Shown one piece after another: positions 32,449 to 44,816 of a stretch of DNA of 64,000 bases. Each line of letters begins with the position of its first letter. Within the stretch, counting starts at the first letter, position 1. The notes beneath the pieces were generated by a model. That model was not told where the DNA came from. It saw only the letters and a list, made by a program, of their open reading frames with translations, and searched no databases. Source of the stretch: Solen grandis (Eukaryota; Mollusca; Bivalvia; Adapedonta; Solenidae); contig CM037788.1 in the NCBI GenBank assembly GCA_021229015.1, positions 54,209,278-54,273,277 on the forward strand. Reading direction: 5' to 3'. Made by a program: the position numbers and the translations under genes.

Positions 32449-32811
32449 ACATTATTAAAATGCAAAATTAAATTTAAAGGAGCCTACAAGACCAATCTAA
32501 AGAATAAAAAAAAGGGAAAAGCTCCGTCACATTCATGGCAGAATGTCTGATGATGGCCTGATGCCGGCCGAAACGGAAAGCTTCAAGCTGCAAAGTATAA
32601 CACTAAAAATTTATACAAAAATATGACATATCAAAGTATAAAACAATATTTACACTCTGAATTAAATTCAAGAACACAATCCCATGACCATCAAAGATGC
32701 ATCTATCCCTGTAAATTAAAGAAAACACATATATTAGCCACAAAAATCCATAAGTCTACATAAACTTTAAGCAAAACTGGCAAAAGAAAAATATAAGCTG
32801 GAAACAACAGA

Positions 32812-32845
<34 letters not shown>

Positions 32846-33560
32846 TTCTTAATTCAAAATTTTGCTTGAATTTTAAGCAAAATGCAAAAATAGTCTGTTA
32901 TGTTTCTCTAGCAGCTTTGCACAAAAGCAGACGACTGAAATGGAAGTAAACAGTCAAAGGGAGGGGACTCTGGTGCCCTTATACAGAAATTTCAAAGTTT
33001 TAAATTTTGAATTTTAAATAAAATTAAAATTACACAAACCTGAACAAATTCCTTTTTATCTCCTGATTTCTATTGTCAATACTAAATAGCATGTGAAATT
33101 TCAACACTTTCCAATGCATACTTTTTGAGATATTAAATTTTAACTTTTTGGCATATAGGTGTTGGCCCGGTGTTTTTTTCCCTTCTTTATTCTATAGTAA
33201 ATCCAGAACATTTGAACATGCACTGTGGACTCCAGAACATTTCCTGATAATAAGTGGTCTATATTTTCTCTTCTTTAATCCTGTCCCAGCAAATGGAGGC
33301 CAAAAAAGTTACCTCATCACCGATGAACTTTTCTGCTAGCACTGAATGTTTACAAACACTGTCAATATTTTCAACACACAAATCTCACAGTGCACCTGTT
33401 ACATCATTTCTGTTATTCATCCACTCAGGCATATAGTCCCAATAAAAACAGAAGAAATCATTGTTAAATTTACCAGAAAGGACACAGAAACAATAATGTT
33501 CTAATAAAAACAGTTGAACTTTAACCAGTCTAGAACGGCAAAGCATCAATTTCAAGACTT
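32449..33560. other. Non-coding right half of the direct-repeat-bounded segment
   Basis: AT-rich sequence with a poly(T) run at 32812-32836. No supported coding frame. It lies inside the 66-bp direct repeats. Confidence 0.5.
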
Positions 33561-33626
33561 TAATATTTAAAAGAACTACTTCCTAGGGTACAACGACCCG
33601 GAAGTATTTCGATACCGGGGTCACAC
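33561..33626 (+). repeat. 66-bp direct repeat, right copy
   Basis: Perfect match to 29777-29842. Flanking bases differ on both sides (ACTT before, TTTC after), so identity is limited to these 66 bases. Confidence 0.97.
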
Positions 33627-33975
33627 TTTCTGTAGCCCATCGGGAACGGTCTTCGTCGAAAGTCCCGTGTATGCCCGCCGCCCCTACCCTGGATGAATGC
33701 ATAACTGATAAATCATTAAAAATAGCCGGTTGAATTGTTTTTCAAGGGAAATGGAGACATGATTCACTATTATTATTATTATCATTATTTATTATTATTA
33801 TTTTACATTATGTGATAAAGTTTAAAGTTAAAGAGTTTCAATGTGTTCACATAAATATTGTAGGAAACACTCGAGGATTACAATAAGGCAGTTGGTGGAT
33901 ATAAAGTTACTTTTTATACATATATGGCAACATGTCACGTGTATTTGGCATAGAATCACAGTGAGGTATCATTAA

Positions 33976-34209
33976 CCCTTTCCCTGATATATACTCATTT
34001 TGACGCCCTCAAAAGGTATTACATAAAGCCTGATCTGCAGAAAACCACAGTTAAACCTTACCAAATTTAATTACAAAATCCTCATTTCCAGACCACTGAG
34101 GAGCAGCGAACAGCATAAAACCTGATCAGCCTGCGAGTTACTCGCAGGCTGATCTGGTTTTATGCTGTTCGCATAGGTCTTTTCATGGTGTCCTCTATGA
34201 GGGAAAGGG
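33976..34209 (+). mobile_element. piggyBac-like TTAA MITE, copy B (complete, 234 bp)
   Basis: TTAA at 33972-33975 and 34210-34213. Inverted termini CCCTTTCCCTGATATA and CCCTTTCCCTCATAGA (read inward). The centre holds a 65-nt near-perfect palindrome (34107-34171): arms CGAACAGCATAAAACC and GATCAGCCTGCGAGT mirrored around 34139, with one mismatch. TTAA plus CCC tips are the piggyBac signature. Other copies are at 1713 and 44684. Confidence 0.9.
34107..34171. repeat. 65-nt central palindrome of the MITE
   Basis: 32-base arms around a single T, with one T:T mismatch. Capable of cruciform extrusion. Confidence 0.95.
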
Positions 34210-34499
34210 TTAAAACTGTCTACCTAAATTACTTAAATATTGTCGGTGGTACACTAAAACGAATCTTAATATACAATAAATGCTAATGAACATACACACG
34301 TCAATGCACACACTATCATATGGTAACAAATTAAAGCTAAGCATTTGCATTTGACAAATAAGTGGGGTTAGGCGAAAACTAAATTCGTAACTTAAAAGTT
34401 TTTTTTTTAAACAACCTTTTGTGAGAGCAATTTTCACATTGTATCAAACCACGTTTTTATACACATGTTGATTAAGATAGCCCCCATGCTGTCATGTCC

Positions 34500-34560
34500 T
34501 CATTGCTGATTCAGAACGGAATTTCTTTGATGATGATGATGATGATGATGCTGATGATAT
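34500..34560. repeat. (GAT)n microsatellite
   Basis: GATGATGATGATGATGATG tract near 34531-34556 with minor interruption. Confidence 0.85.
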
Positions 34561-34809
34561 AACTTGGAGACCATTTATAATCAACAGGTGGACTCCAACC
34601 GTGAAGGATGTTTCGACCCATTCTCCACTACATCTTCTGGTTGGTGGGTTCAGTGTTATGAGGCCTGTTTCAAGAAACTGTGGACTTTGGTTACATGGCC
34701 ATAAATGAGAAATCGATCAAAATGTCCGAGGAAATCGAGACTCTATACGGTTTACACTTGGTTAAGCAAAGGACGAAATATCCAAATTAAAGAAAGAGAA
34801 GTCCATTAT

Positions 34810-36436
34810 AGAGGACAATCTGCTCTACGTGCAAAAGAATATTGTGATAAATGGGGTTTAAAAGTTAATGTTGATAAAACTAAGGTTATGGTGTTCAGAA
34901 ATCGTGGTCCTATTTTACCTAATGAGAAATGGTTATATGATGGGTGCGAAATAGAAGTAGTAAATAATTTTAATTATTTAAACTTATTCATTTTACGTCG
35001 ATTGGGAAACAAGTTCTTACAACTTATACATATCCTTCTCGACGGTTCCTGAGTTGGACCAGTACTTTGCGCCCGGGGAAGATCATGAAGAGTTCTTGCC
35101 TCCAACGGGTTCGAACCCACAACCTTCGGATCCGTAATCGGATACGTTACCATTGGACCACGGCGCCCTCAATTTTAATTATTTGGGAACTGTTTTCAAT
35201 TACAATGGAACGTTTGTATTAAATCAGGAAACGCTAGCGGGTAAAGATCTAAAGGCATTAAATGTACTTTTAAATAATTTGAAAAAATATCAGTTAAAAA
35301 CTAGTGTTAAATGTCAACTTTTCGATGCTTTTGTTGGTGCTATTCTGATCTTCAGTAGTGAAATATGGGGATTTGGTAAATCTAAAACAATTGAGCATGT
35401 TCATCTTAATTTTGTAAAGTGATACTAAACGTAAAGACGTCAACAAGTAACATGGGAGTTTATGATGAATTAGGTAGATACCCCCTATTTATTAATAGAT
35501 ATACACGTATAATGAAATTTTGGTGTAAGGTATTATCTTCAAAAAGTATTCTTATTACCACTTCCTATAGAAGTCTTTCAGACTCAGCGAATAACAGTAG
35601 AAAGAATTGGGCATTTAATGTTAAATTTTTGTTAGATAGTTATGGATTCTCACATCTTTGGAGTAATCCATACAGTATAGAACATTTGAATTTCCATATT
35701 TCATTTAAATCTAGAATGATAGATGTATTTAGACAGAACTGATATAACACTATGGTAAATTGTAATACTTTATGCACTTATAAATGTTCAAAAAAGACTT
35801 TGGAGCTGAACAATATTTGGATATTTTATCAAGTAAATTTAGAACAGTTTTAGCACAATTGAGATTACCTTCACATAAATTAAGAATTGAAACAGGACGA
35901 TATGGCCAAAATAGAGCATAAAGAGCGCATCGATATTGTTCACTTTGTAATGATGAATATTACTTTATTATGGTATGTCCTGAATATGTAAATATTAGAA
36001 AAATGTACATTAAAAATTATTACATAAAACGTCCAAGTATGTTTAAATTTGTTCAATTAATGTCTTCATCTAATAGAAATGATATATTTAAACTCCGTAT
36101 ATTTGTTTTTGAAGCTATGCAACATAGAAATACACTTATAGAACTTTCGATAATTATGTGTAATTACAATAGTATTTTTATTTGTTTTCATGTATTAATT
36201 TTAATCTTTTTCAAAGTCCATTCTCCATAATTGTATGGTAAAAAAAATATGACAAAAATAGGTGAATCATTGCATAATTTGTTTTCATTTATGACAAAAA
36301 CAAGTGAATCTTTGCATGATATATTTGATTTATTTACACTTGATCATTTGATTATCTATTTATATTTATACATATATACATGATATGACAAGAAAATGTA
36401 AAGTTTACGTCAATAAAATATACTGTCTGTCTGTCT
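34810..36436 (+). pseudogene. LINE fragment A (RT thumb to C-terminus), SINE-interrupted
   Basis: Reads LRAKEYCDKWGLKVNVDKTK, VMVFRNRGP and EVVNNFNYL, then a SINE, then NFNYLGTVFNYNGTFVLN and LFDAFVGAILIFSSEIWGFG. A frameshift follows into MGVYDELGRYPLFINRYTRI and NWAFNVKFLLDSYGFSHLW. The C-terminus has LRIETGRYGQN, CSLCND and YYFIMVCPEYVNIRKMY. The first part is the post-catalytic RT region of a non-LTR retrotransposon; the last has the Cys/His pattern seen at LINE C-termini. It ends in AATAAAATATACTGTCTGTC, a microsatellite-type 3' end. Endonuclease and RT core are missing (5' truncation). Clade not assigned. Confidence 0.8.
34980..35170 (-). mobile_element. tRNA-derived SINE inserted in LINE A
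   Basis: A 14-bp duplication AATTTTAATTATTT flanks it (34966-34979 and 35171-35184). On the minus strand it begins GGCGCCGTGGTCCAATGGTA (A-box-like) and has GGTTCGAACCC (B box) about 45 bases on, as in a tRNA head, then a short body. Its removal rejoins the LINE reading (NNFNYL / NFNYLG overlap), which confirms insertion. Confidence 0.92.
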
Positions 36437-36875
36437 CTCTGCAAAGTCAATCAATGCGTAATAATCTCTCTTGTTGACAAACATTGAAAAAAGTACACAT
36501 GAAAAACTTTGGGATTGCGAGACATTATTACGTAAGTTATGTTGGACAAATTACGGCTGGTGCAAGAGATTGTTGATAATATAGGTTTCGAACGTGTCTA
36601 CCGAAGAGATCGCATGGCTATGGTTAGCAGAAACAAAGAAATATCGTGGTCAAGTTTTCAGCTTTCTAAGATCGGGACGAAGAGTCAATTAAAAGAATCG
36701 AGACCAATAACCAATTCAAAGTTTATTGGTAAATCAGCAATACATATTGCCTAATTCACTATTCAATAGTTCATTTATAAGCTTATCAAACAAATATCTG
36801 TTGCTATTCAAGTTATTTAAAAAAATCGTCAGATTTGAATGAATCCCATACAATGTTATTTATATATTCTGTATG
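36437..36875. other. Spacer between LINE fragments
   Basis: A short open frame near 36539-36754 (MLDKLRLVQEIVDNIGFERV) has no recognisable domain. Nothing else seen. Confidence 0.35.
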
Positions 36876-36879
36876 TTCA

Positions 36880-37570
36880 CACATATCATTTATACTGACA
36901 TCAATCTTATAAGAGATAAAACAATGATCGGAAAATTCTGATACAGAAAACTATTTATAATATTATAGCCTTCAGGATCACAGATCAAGTAGTCAACTAA
37001 ACTACATATATGTCTATTACGGTATTTATCGTGAGAGGTATAAATCCCATTGTCAAGTCTCCCGTTACAAATAAACAAAATATTTTCCTGACATAGATTC
37101 AAAAAGTTTAGACCGAAACTATTTACTGTTTTGTCCCGGGTTAGCCTGTCTGTACTTGAATTGGATCAGACGGCAAATCTAGAAATAAATGTAGGTTTTT
37201 ATCAAACACGTAGTTCAATAATTCACCTGTACGAGAATTCAGGTCACCTGCCAAGTATACAATACCTAGATCATTGTAGTGTCTCATATATGCAGATAAT
37301 TGCTAAAAAAATCAAAATCATGCAAAGAAGAATTAATATTTCTGTAAACATAAGAATCTTCCGGGGGTATGTATGATAGACAAAAATATGTATCTTTATC
37401 AAGGTTGCATAAACGTTTAGCTAATTTAAACCACACAATGCCGTTATCATGCAGACGAAACTTTTCTATATACGGGCTATAGCATGACCGGAAGTATACT
37501 AATACTCCACCACTATCACGTTTCGATCGACTATTATACCTTGACCATTGAGCAATTTCCTAAAGAAATT
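36880..37570 (-). pseudogene. LINE fragment C: endonuclease domain
   Basis: On the minus strand an APE-type endonuclease is readable in pieces: SKRDSGGVLVYFRSCYSPYI, NGIVWFKLAKRLC, TYFCLSYIPPEDSYVYRNIN, LAGDLNSRTG, then LNLCQENILFICNGRLDNGI and CSLVDYLICD, ending FSDHCFIS near 36900. GDLNSRTG and SDHC match the catalytic Asn and Asp/His motifs of LINE endonucleases (GDxNxRTG, SDHxP). Several stops and shifts are present. No RT follows. It lies head-to-head with LINE B. Confidence 0.8.
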
Positions 37571-37694
37571 GCCGACCGTCGCAGTTCCTTGGTACCAAAT
37601 CCGTGATGGTAAGCGGGCATGCATTAGCTACAACACCTTTTATGTAGACGGAAGATCAGTGCGGGACAGCAGGCAGTAACAACCAGCGGGGGCT

Positions 37695-40600
37695 GAACTA
37701 AAAGTAGCTTCCCGAAACATCCATGGACTAACACGTCATAAAATCGGAGACTCTTACTTTGTTTAAATGATAAACTACAATGATATATTTTTTCTTTATG
37801 AAAACCGGGATTGATGATAATTCAATCATAGATATTTCAAGGTCATTTCCTATATTTTTTGTCTCGAAAATTCCAAAATAAGACAGCTAAACGCAGCGGT
37901 GGTGTATGTTTGTTTATATGTTAAAAACAGTTACTGTATTGCTAGAGGTGTTTCTATTATAAAATCGCATGTAGATAGCATTATATAGTTTAAATTGGAT
38001 CATAAGGTGTTTGGTTTTGACAGTGATATATTCTTGGCTGGAGTATACATCTGGCGGAGAATTCACACTTTAGATATAGATTTTTTCTCTTTTTACAGTC
38101 AGATATTCACGAGTAAAATTGGTAAGATTTTATTGTTTGGAGATTTCAACTCACGCACGGGTAAACGAGACAACTATGTTTGTTTTGACCGATGCGTGGA
38201 TTTCATTGACGATGAGAACTTTTGTCCAGACATTCCTATGTCACGTGATTCTCCCGACACCTTCTGCAATTCTTTTGGCTCAAAATTACTTGATCTCTCA
38301 CTTTACGCATCGCAAATGGGCGAATATTTAACTGTAGTGACTATTTATTCGCTTGTCATAATGGGTCAAGTGTTATTGACTATATAATTGTAGATTACCA
38401 AAATATGTATTGTATAAATGATTTTGTGTGACCCCTTTTGTGATTATCAGATCATGCATTACTCTTTTTAACTATCAACTTTCAACAATTTGGAAGGGAA
38501 AGAGGATTATTTTTTAGATCAAAGACACGTGTCATGGAATAGTGATATGAAAAGTATTTTTTGGAGTAATTTAATTGGCAAACTCCCCGAGATGTTTTTA
38601 ATCTGGATGAAAAATAGCTAGCGATTTATCTATTGATGAAAGCATTGAAACACTTACGTCTGTATTTCGTTAGGCGGCGGATCCTTTATTTAGTAAGCCA
38701 GTAGTTCGGAAAATAAGTCCATATGTTTAAACGGAACAAAAACGCGGAGTAGTTTGATAACGAGTGCCGTGAAGCGTGTACTGCATATTTAAATGCGATT
38801 GATAAATTTAATAAGATGAAAGATAGTTCCAACAGATCAGAAATGTGTGATAAAAAATCAATATACAAACGATTGATAAGAGGAAAAAACGGTCTTATGA
38901 ATATAAAAGATGTCGTGAGATAGAGAATTTGAGGGATGCTAACACAAAAGATTTTTGGAAATTGTTTTAAAAAAAAAGAGAGTTAGTTCTAATCATGATA
39001 TTAATATTACAGATTTTTATTAGTTCTTTTCATCACTACAGGATGATTTAATTATAACTAGTGCGGATGAAGCCGCTGCTGTTTGTGAAAAGTATGATTT
39101 TGATGTTTATGACTGTATTTTTAGTGAGCCGATAATGATATAACTTTGGAAGAAATTAAACATGTGGTTCAACTTTAAAGAAAAATAAATCATGTGCTAG
39201 TGACAATTTAATAAATGAATATTTTATGGAATCCTTCGATATCTTAGGTCACTATTTGCTAGATATTAAACGCTTTATTAAAGTCAGGGAACTTCTCTGA
39301 CAGTTGGACAAAAGGAATAATAGTACCTCTTCACAAGAAAAATGATCCTAGTGATGTTAAAAATTATCGAGGCATTACATTAGTTAGTTGTTTTTCCAAA
39401 GTTTTTACCGGGGTGCTGAATAAAAGAATCAATTCTTGAATAAAAAACATGACATTTTCAGTGAGGCTCAGTGCGGGTTCGTTCGGGGAGGTCTACTGTT
39501 GTCTATATTTATTTTGAACTGTATCATAAATAAGGTTTTAAATGAAAACCGTAAGCTGAATTGTTGCTTTATAGATTTGAAAAAGGCTTTTGATAGTATT
39601 TATCATATCAATTTATGGTATAAGTTATATGAAATGAGTATAAATGGGAAAATCGGTTAAATCGCGTGTAAAGGGATGCAACTCGTATTTAGAATTTGGA
39701 TTGAAGCAAGGCGAGATTCTCTCCCCTGTTCTATTTTCTCTCTTCATAAATGATGTCGAACTTTTCTTACAAGACGATATTAGTTGTGGAATACAAATGG
39801 ACGATATCTTATTAATTATTATGCTGTTTACGGACGATATGGTAATTTTCGGATAATCCTACTGATTTACAAAATAGACTTGATTTACTAAAGTTTTTGC
39901 GACAAATGGGTTTTAAAAGTAAATACTGACAAAACTAAGGTTACAGTCTTCCGTAAACGTGGTATTTTGCAGCCCGATGAGCACTGGTTATACGAAAATT
40001 TGGAGCTCGAAGTTGATTGTTCAATTCTGGGACAGTTAAAATTTGGAAGGGTTAAAAAATTATTTATTCTAAATAAAATTAGCAAATTAAACATAAGTCC
40101 TTCCGTGCAGTGTCAATTATTCGGTGCTTTCGTAAGTGCAACTTTAAACTACACATGTGAGACATAGGGTTTTAATAAATGCAATGATATTGAACGTGTT
40201 CATTTAACATTTTGTTAACATATCCTTAATGTAAAACAGTCTTCTTGTTCAATGGGTATTTACAGTGAGTTGGGTCGTTATCCGTTATATATCAATAGAC
40301 ATACAAGAATTATAAAGTAATGGTGCAAAGTATTACAAAGTAATAATTTCATTATTCAAAAGTTACTTGAAAATATGCTCGAAAGTTGTTATAAGGGTGA
40401 GAAAAATTGGTTGTATTACGTTATGTCACTTCTTGACCGTTATGGATACATACGTTTTTAAAAATCAGTCAGATTTTGACCTAAGTAATTTTCATATTGT
40501 CTTTAAAGAACGAGCATGGTTCAATAATATTAGCCAAACAGATAATATGTTTCTTTATAAAACAATTAAATTATATGTAGAGTTTGAAAAATACTTAGAC

Positions 40601-40720
40601 GTATTTCAGCGGAAACATAGAACTGCTCTATCACGTTTACATCTTGCTGCTCATATATTATTTATTGTGACTGGTCGTTATGGTGCTAGAAGAAATGAAC
40701 GCAAAAAACGGTAGAAGATG
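37695..40720 (+). pseudogene. LINE B: endonuclease to RT to C-terminus, decayed
   Basis: Begins RNIHGLTRHKIG (37705), then AKRSGGVCLYVKNSYCIARG, FGFDSDIFLAGVYI and ILLFGDFNSRTGKRDNYVCF, an APE endonuclease. The RT follows: WTKGIIVPLHKKNDPSDVKN, YRGITLVSCFSKVF, NCCFIDLKKAFDSIYHINLW, LKQGEILSPVLFSLFINDVE and LFTDDMVIFG, where TDD replaces the usual ADD of the catalytic box. After that come KVNTDKTKVTVFRKRG and a C-terminal ALSRLHLAAHILFIVTGRYG. Multiple stops and frameshifts occur, but almost the whole ORF2 architecture is present, longer than the other copies. Same group as fragments A, C, D and E by shared motifs. Confidence 0.85.
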
Positions 40721-40920
40721 ATTTCTATTTTTTAAGGAAAAAAATAAAAAAAAAACTTTTTTGTAAGACCAAGTGTACACAAATTTATTGAATTAATGCA
40801 GTTAATAAATGTAAATGACATCGACATTTGGGTAAATATACTTTTGAAACATTTGATCTTCGTCAGTCCATTATATAGTATTACATTGATAATCTTTATT
40901 TTATTTCTTTGTACTCTATA

Positions 40921-40921
40921 T

Positions 40922-40975
<54 letters not shown>

Positions 40976-40977
40976 CT
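40921..40977. repeat. Poly(T) tract (~55 bp)
   Basis: Near-pure T run. If LINE fragments nearby are read on the minus strand this could be an A-tail, but no element clearly ends here. Confidence 0.9.
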
Positions 40978-41229
40978 TTTTTTATCATTTATTTCTTCAT
41001 GATATTTACATGGTTAAACATTCATATATGTATATAGATATATATGGTATAAAACATACATAAATTCATACTATCATGTTGATAAATATCATTGTCTTTT
41101 TGTTGTTTGTCTCCCCTTGTGTTTTTATAGAAGATTTAAATTATATTAAAATAAAGATTAAATAAAGAAACAAGAAAGAAAGGGATAAAGATGGAAAAAG
41201 AAGAAGAACGCGAACACTCTGGCCAAATC

Positions 41230-42320
41230 ACATACGTTAATTATGTAGAATATTTTAATATTCCAAAAAATTAATCCAGGTATCTCTAAATGTTTGGATT
41301 CTATCGTTATTAAGTGCAATTTGTTTTTCTAGAATTAATCTGTGTTCGAAATAACGGATAAAATGATTAAATATTGGTTGTTTTTGTTTATATTTCATAC
41401 TAAATATGAAATACTTCACTAAAATAATTATGTAGTTTATGCAGACGCCTTGGTTATTTTTTAGTTGTAGACCAAACAGAATAACTTGCATGGTTAGTTG
41501 TATCGGTATTTGTTTTTGTTTCATGTAATTTGCAACTTCAAACCAGAGTTTTGTCACATGGGGACATTCCCAGAATAAGTGTTCTATAGTTTCATAATTC
41601 ATGCTGCAAAAATCGCATAGGTTTGAGTTTGTTAATTTTTGTTTATAGAGAAGCGTATTTGTTGGTATGATTCTTGTTATTATTTTATATTGGAAACTTC
41701 GTAAGTAATTGTCGCATGTTGTTTGAAATGGGGTTTGTTTAATTTCCCTTAAGTTGTTTGTGTATTATTAATTCAGTTGTTTAAGATAATATCATGTAGA
41801 CATGCGTCTCTATTATATATGGTGCCTTCATCGATAAGTGACTGTTTAAAGGTTTTAGATATATGTGAGATGAGTTGAAAATATTTAAAGAAGTCTTGTT
41901 GGTTGATATTGTATAATGTTTTGAATTCTTCGAATGTATAAAATCTGTTCGTTCTATAATCAAATAGGTGTTCTAGAAATGTGATTCCTTTGTTGTGCCA
42001 TTCTTTATAGTATATTATTGTTTTGTCCACTTTAATATTCTGGTTATTCCATATAATTGATTTTCCAAAGTATTCTTTATCTGATATCTGTTTAATATCG
42101 AACCATGCCTGCATGATATCTAATAGAAATAAGTTTGATTGACATATATATTCGACATCTTGTTTATTTGGCGTACATTGAAATACAAGAGTCCCTCCAT
42201 ATGGTTTTAGTTGCATTTCTATAAAACTTTTCCAACTGATGTTGTTATTCGAAAGCATTCTTTTGACCCAACTTGCTTTAATAGATCTTAGGAATAATGT
42301 CAAATCAACCATTTTTAATT
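41230..42320 (-). pseudogene. L1/Tx1-type LINE C-terminal fragment
   Basis: The minus strand reads MVDLTLFLRSIKASWVKRML at 42312, passes CTPNKQDVEYICQSNLFLLD and IIYYKEWHNKGITFLEHLFD, and ends with a Cys/His cluster, LCDFCSMNYETIEHLFWECP, followed by YFEHRLILEKQIALNNDRIQ. One frameshift (near 41772) separates the two parts. In L1/Tx1 elements this domain follows the RT, and the CxxC...HxxxxC knuckle is characteristic. The copy is 5'-truncated just before the segment. It differs from the other LINEs here, which have TGRYG/ESGRH-type C-termini. Confidence 0.8.
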
Positions 42321-43860
42321 TGTACTCTATATGTTATTTAGGTAAGAAATATTGAAAAATAAAGTAATGATTATAAATACGTAATTGTTGTTGTTGTTGT
42401 TTTTTGTTGTTGTTTTTTATACTTATGCGTATGCTTATAATAATTATAGTTTTTAAACTTTCTCTTGAAACTCTTTTTGTTTACTTATGTGTATGCCTTC
42501 ATTCCTTTTGTGTTCATCCTCTATATTAAGTTAAAATGTATGCTGTAAATGACATTCACTTCCTTAAAAATATCTCTATTACAATTGTTTTTAAGGTTGT
42601 CTGACTTTTAAGTTATATATTTTTGTCTTTCTTTTTTGTTCTTTCAATGTTTATTTCACTTACACATTTACTCTTATCTTTACTCTGTCATTCTTTCATA
42701 GTATGGCTATACTTTGTATGAGATGAAGGTCTGTATAGGTCAAATCTTAATAAAACTATGTCTATGTGAAAGCTTCACTACCCGCTATTGTCAAATCTCC
42801 GGGATGATTCTCCTCTCCTGTATCATAACCAACAAGATGCTCATTCTGCTGTCTCAGCCAACCGCCCAATCGCTGCCTTTACGTTTAAATTCAACATAAA
42901 CTACAGAAGACGTTAAAGAATCGGTGGTTACAAATCCACTTCTGAATGCTATAAGATAAACTAAAGAAATACACAAAGAAAACCTATCTCACATTCAGAA
43001 GTTGTCTTACAATACACCACACTTCCAAATTGATTTTCCCTCAAAATTTAGAAACACTTAGACCCATTTTTCAAATAAGTTAACCACTATAAGTATTTTA
43101 GTGGAATGTCATTGTGATTTAAGACTGATATTTCAATCAAAACATGATATCTTTTATGGAAGATAGATTTTCCATAATATAGAATAAACTTCAAATTTAA
43201 TAAATGCATACAATTAAACATTAGGAATCCAATCTTCTCGACTTGCAACCATTTATGGGGATTTGGTTTGAACATTAGTGTACCACTCAATGTGCAGGTT
43301 ATATTCCATGATAATCTATGTATTACTGAACCAACAGTTTAAAATTCGATCCCCGCTAGGAGCAATGATATATCAAGACCCCATTAGCACAAAGTACTGG
43401 TACAACCCCGGACCCATCGACGGAAATTAGTATAAGTGTCCCGTAATTGACTTAAAAAAATATAGAAATATCTTGGTAATGTGAACTTATATAAGACGTC
43501 GAAGTCAAACGATAATGTTCATTGACAACGGATCCGAAGGTTGGGGGATATGAGGCATTTTCCAGACCCCAGTCACAAAGTATTTGCACTATGTACGAAA
43601 GAACACACACACACACACACACCAAATAAATTTTGCTAAAGGTTGGTTAGTGTTACTGTCCCCTTTATTATTATTTTTATTATTATTAATAATTCAAATG
43701 TATTATCTTTTTTATATTTTCCATAGTTTTTGTCCCGCCAAATAGAATAGCTATTTGTCATTTTTTGACGTTTAGTCAAGCCAGCGCATTACGTAAAATA
43801 GCAGAAAGCGGCTAACATAAGCGGGAATCATATGAGATTAAATTGCTTAAGATACATAGC
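42321..43860. other. Intergenic with simple repeats
   Basis: A (TTG)n tract near 42386-42417 and a (CA)n tract at 43602-43622. A weak tRNA-like phrase near 43330-43440 (AATTCGATCCCCGC, GTACTGGTACAACCCCGG) may be SINE debris. No gene supported. Confidence 0.5.
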
Positions 43861-43884
43861 ACATTTATATGATTCAGCGTCCGT

Positions 43885-44095
43885 GCCAACCAGGCGCAAT
43901 CGCAGCGGTAGAGTGTCCGTTTCTGGGGTTCGAATTCCCGTCATGGCACTTTCTCCGGTGACCGCTAAACTAAATATGCATAATATTGGTACCAGATGCA
44001 CCCTTGCCTTGCACTAGGCAAAATGGGGTTGCTATGGGAGGTCTGAGTACTTAGTGCTGGTTCTAATTTGCCAAGAGTGTGAGTGATACACAGAT
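43885..44095 (+). mobile_element. tRNA-derived SINE (degenerate)
   Basis: A-box-like GGCGCAATCGCAGCGGTAGA and B box GGTTCGAATTCC about 30 bases later give a tRNA-like head. A body follows with TGCACCCTTGCCTTGCACTA and GGTCTGAGTACTTAGTGCTG. Flanking duplication not identified, so the ends are approximate. Confidence 0.6.
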
Positions 44096-44199
44096 GGACT
44101 GTTGATGGAGCTGCAAAATGATACATTTATGAGTGTTTATTTATATTTGGTAACAAATGATTGCGGAACAACTGTAACAAATTCGTAGATGAATATTAT

Positions 44200-44683
44200 T
44201 TTGTCCCCCCCCCCCCCCATTCCATGCGTTTTCACTGGTCAAAACGCGGTCACGAGGCGATCCCCTATATTGCTACGCAGGGTAAGTAGTAGAAACAATA
44301 TGGCGTTTAAAATGAAGAATATTGCAAATTATGACGAGAAAAAGTGGTCGATGAAACCAGGAGATATTCTATATATAAACAAATAAATGACTGGATTTGA
44401 TACTGGCCTTATGCATATATGTGGGTCACTCAGTAATGATCATAGGGGCTAGCGCCTCCCCCACCTCTTCTGAACATTACTGACCCCTATATTTCCTTGT
44501 AAGGTCAGTACCAAACTTATTAATTAATAACGTATGTCTTATAAATTCATTATCATGCCCAGCATGTATATAAATTAAGCATAGAAAATATAAAATTTGA
44601 TCTGACAATGATAGCACAGAAAAATGTAAATGATGATAAATGTTCAATTTACACTTTCTGAGTACAAGTATATCAGTTTTATT
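44200..44683. other. Intergenic, nothing recognised
   Basis: Contains a C-run at about 44206-44218. No supported gene. Confidence 0.4.
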
Positions 44684-44816
44684 CGCTGCTCCTCAGTGAT
44701 CTGGAAATGAGTATTTTGTAATTAAATTTGGTAAGGTTTAACTATGGTTTTCTGCAGATCAGGCTTTATGTGATACCTATTGAGGGCGTCAAAATGAGTC
44801 TATATGAGGGAAAGGG
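44684..44816 (-). mobile_element. piggyBac-like TTAA MITE, copy C (half)
   Basis: Ends at GAGGGAAAGGG followed by TTAA (44817-44820) and matches the left half of copy B in reverse orientation. It stops at CGCTGCTCC, exactly where the central palindrome of copy B begins, so the palindrome and the other half are gone. Confidence 0.85.

Noticed and set aside
36539..36754. Possible small host ORF (71 codons)
   Set aside because: No splice signals, no domain, and it lies between LINE fragments.
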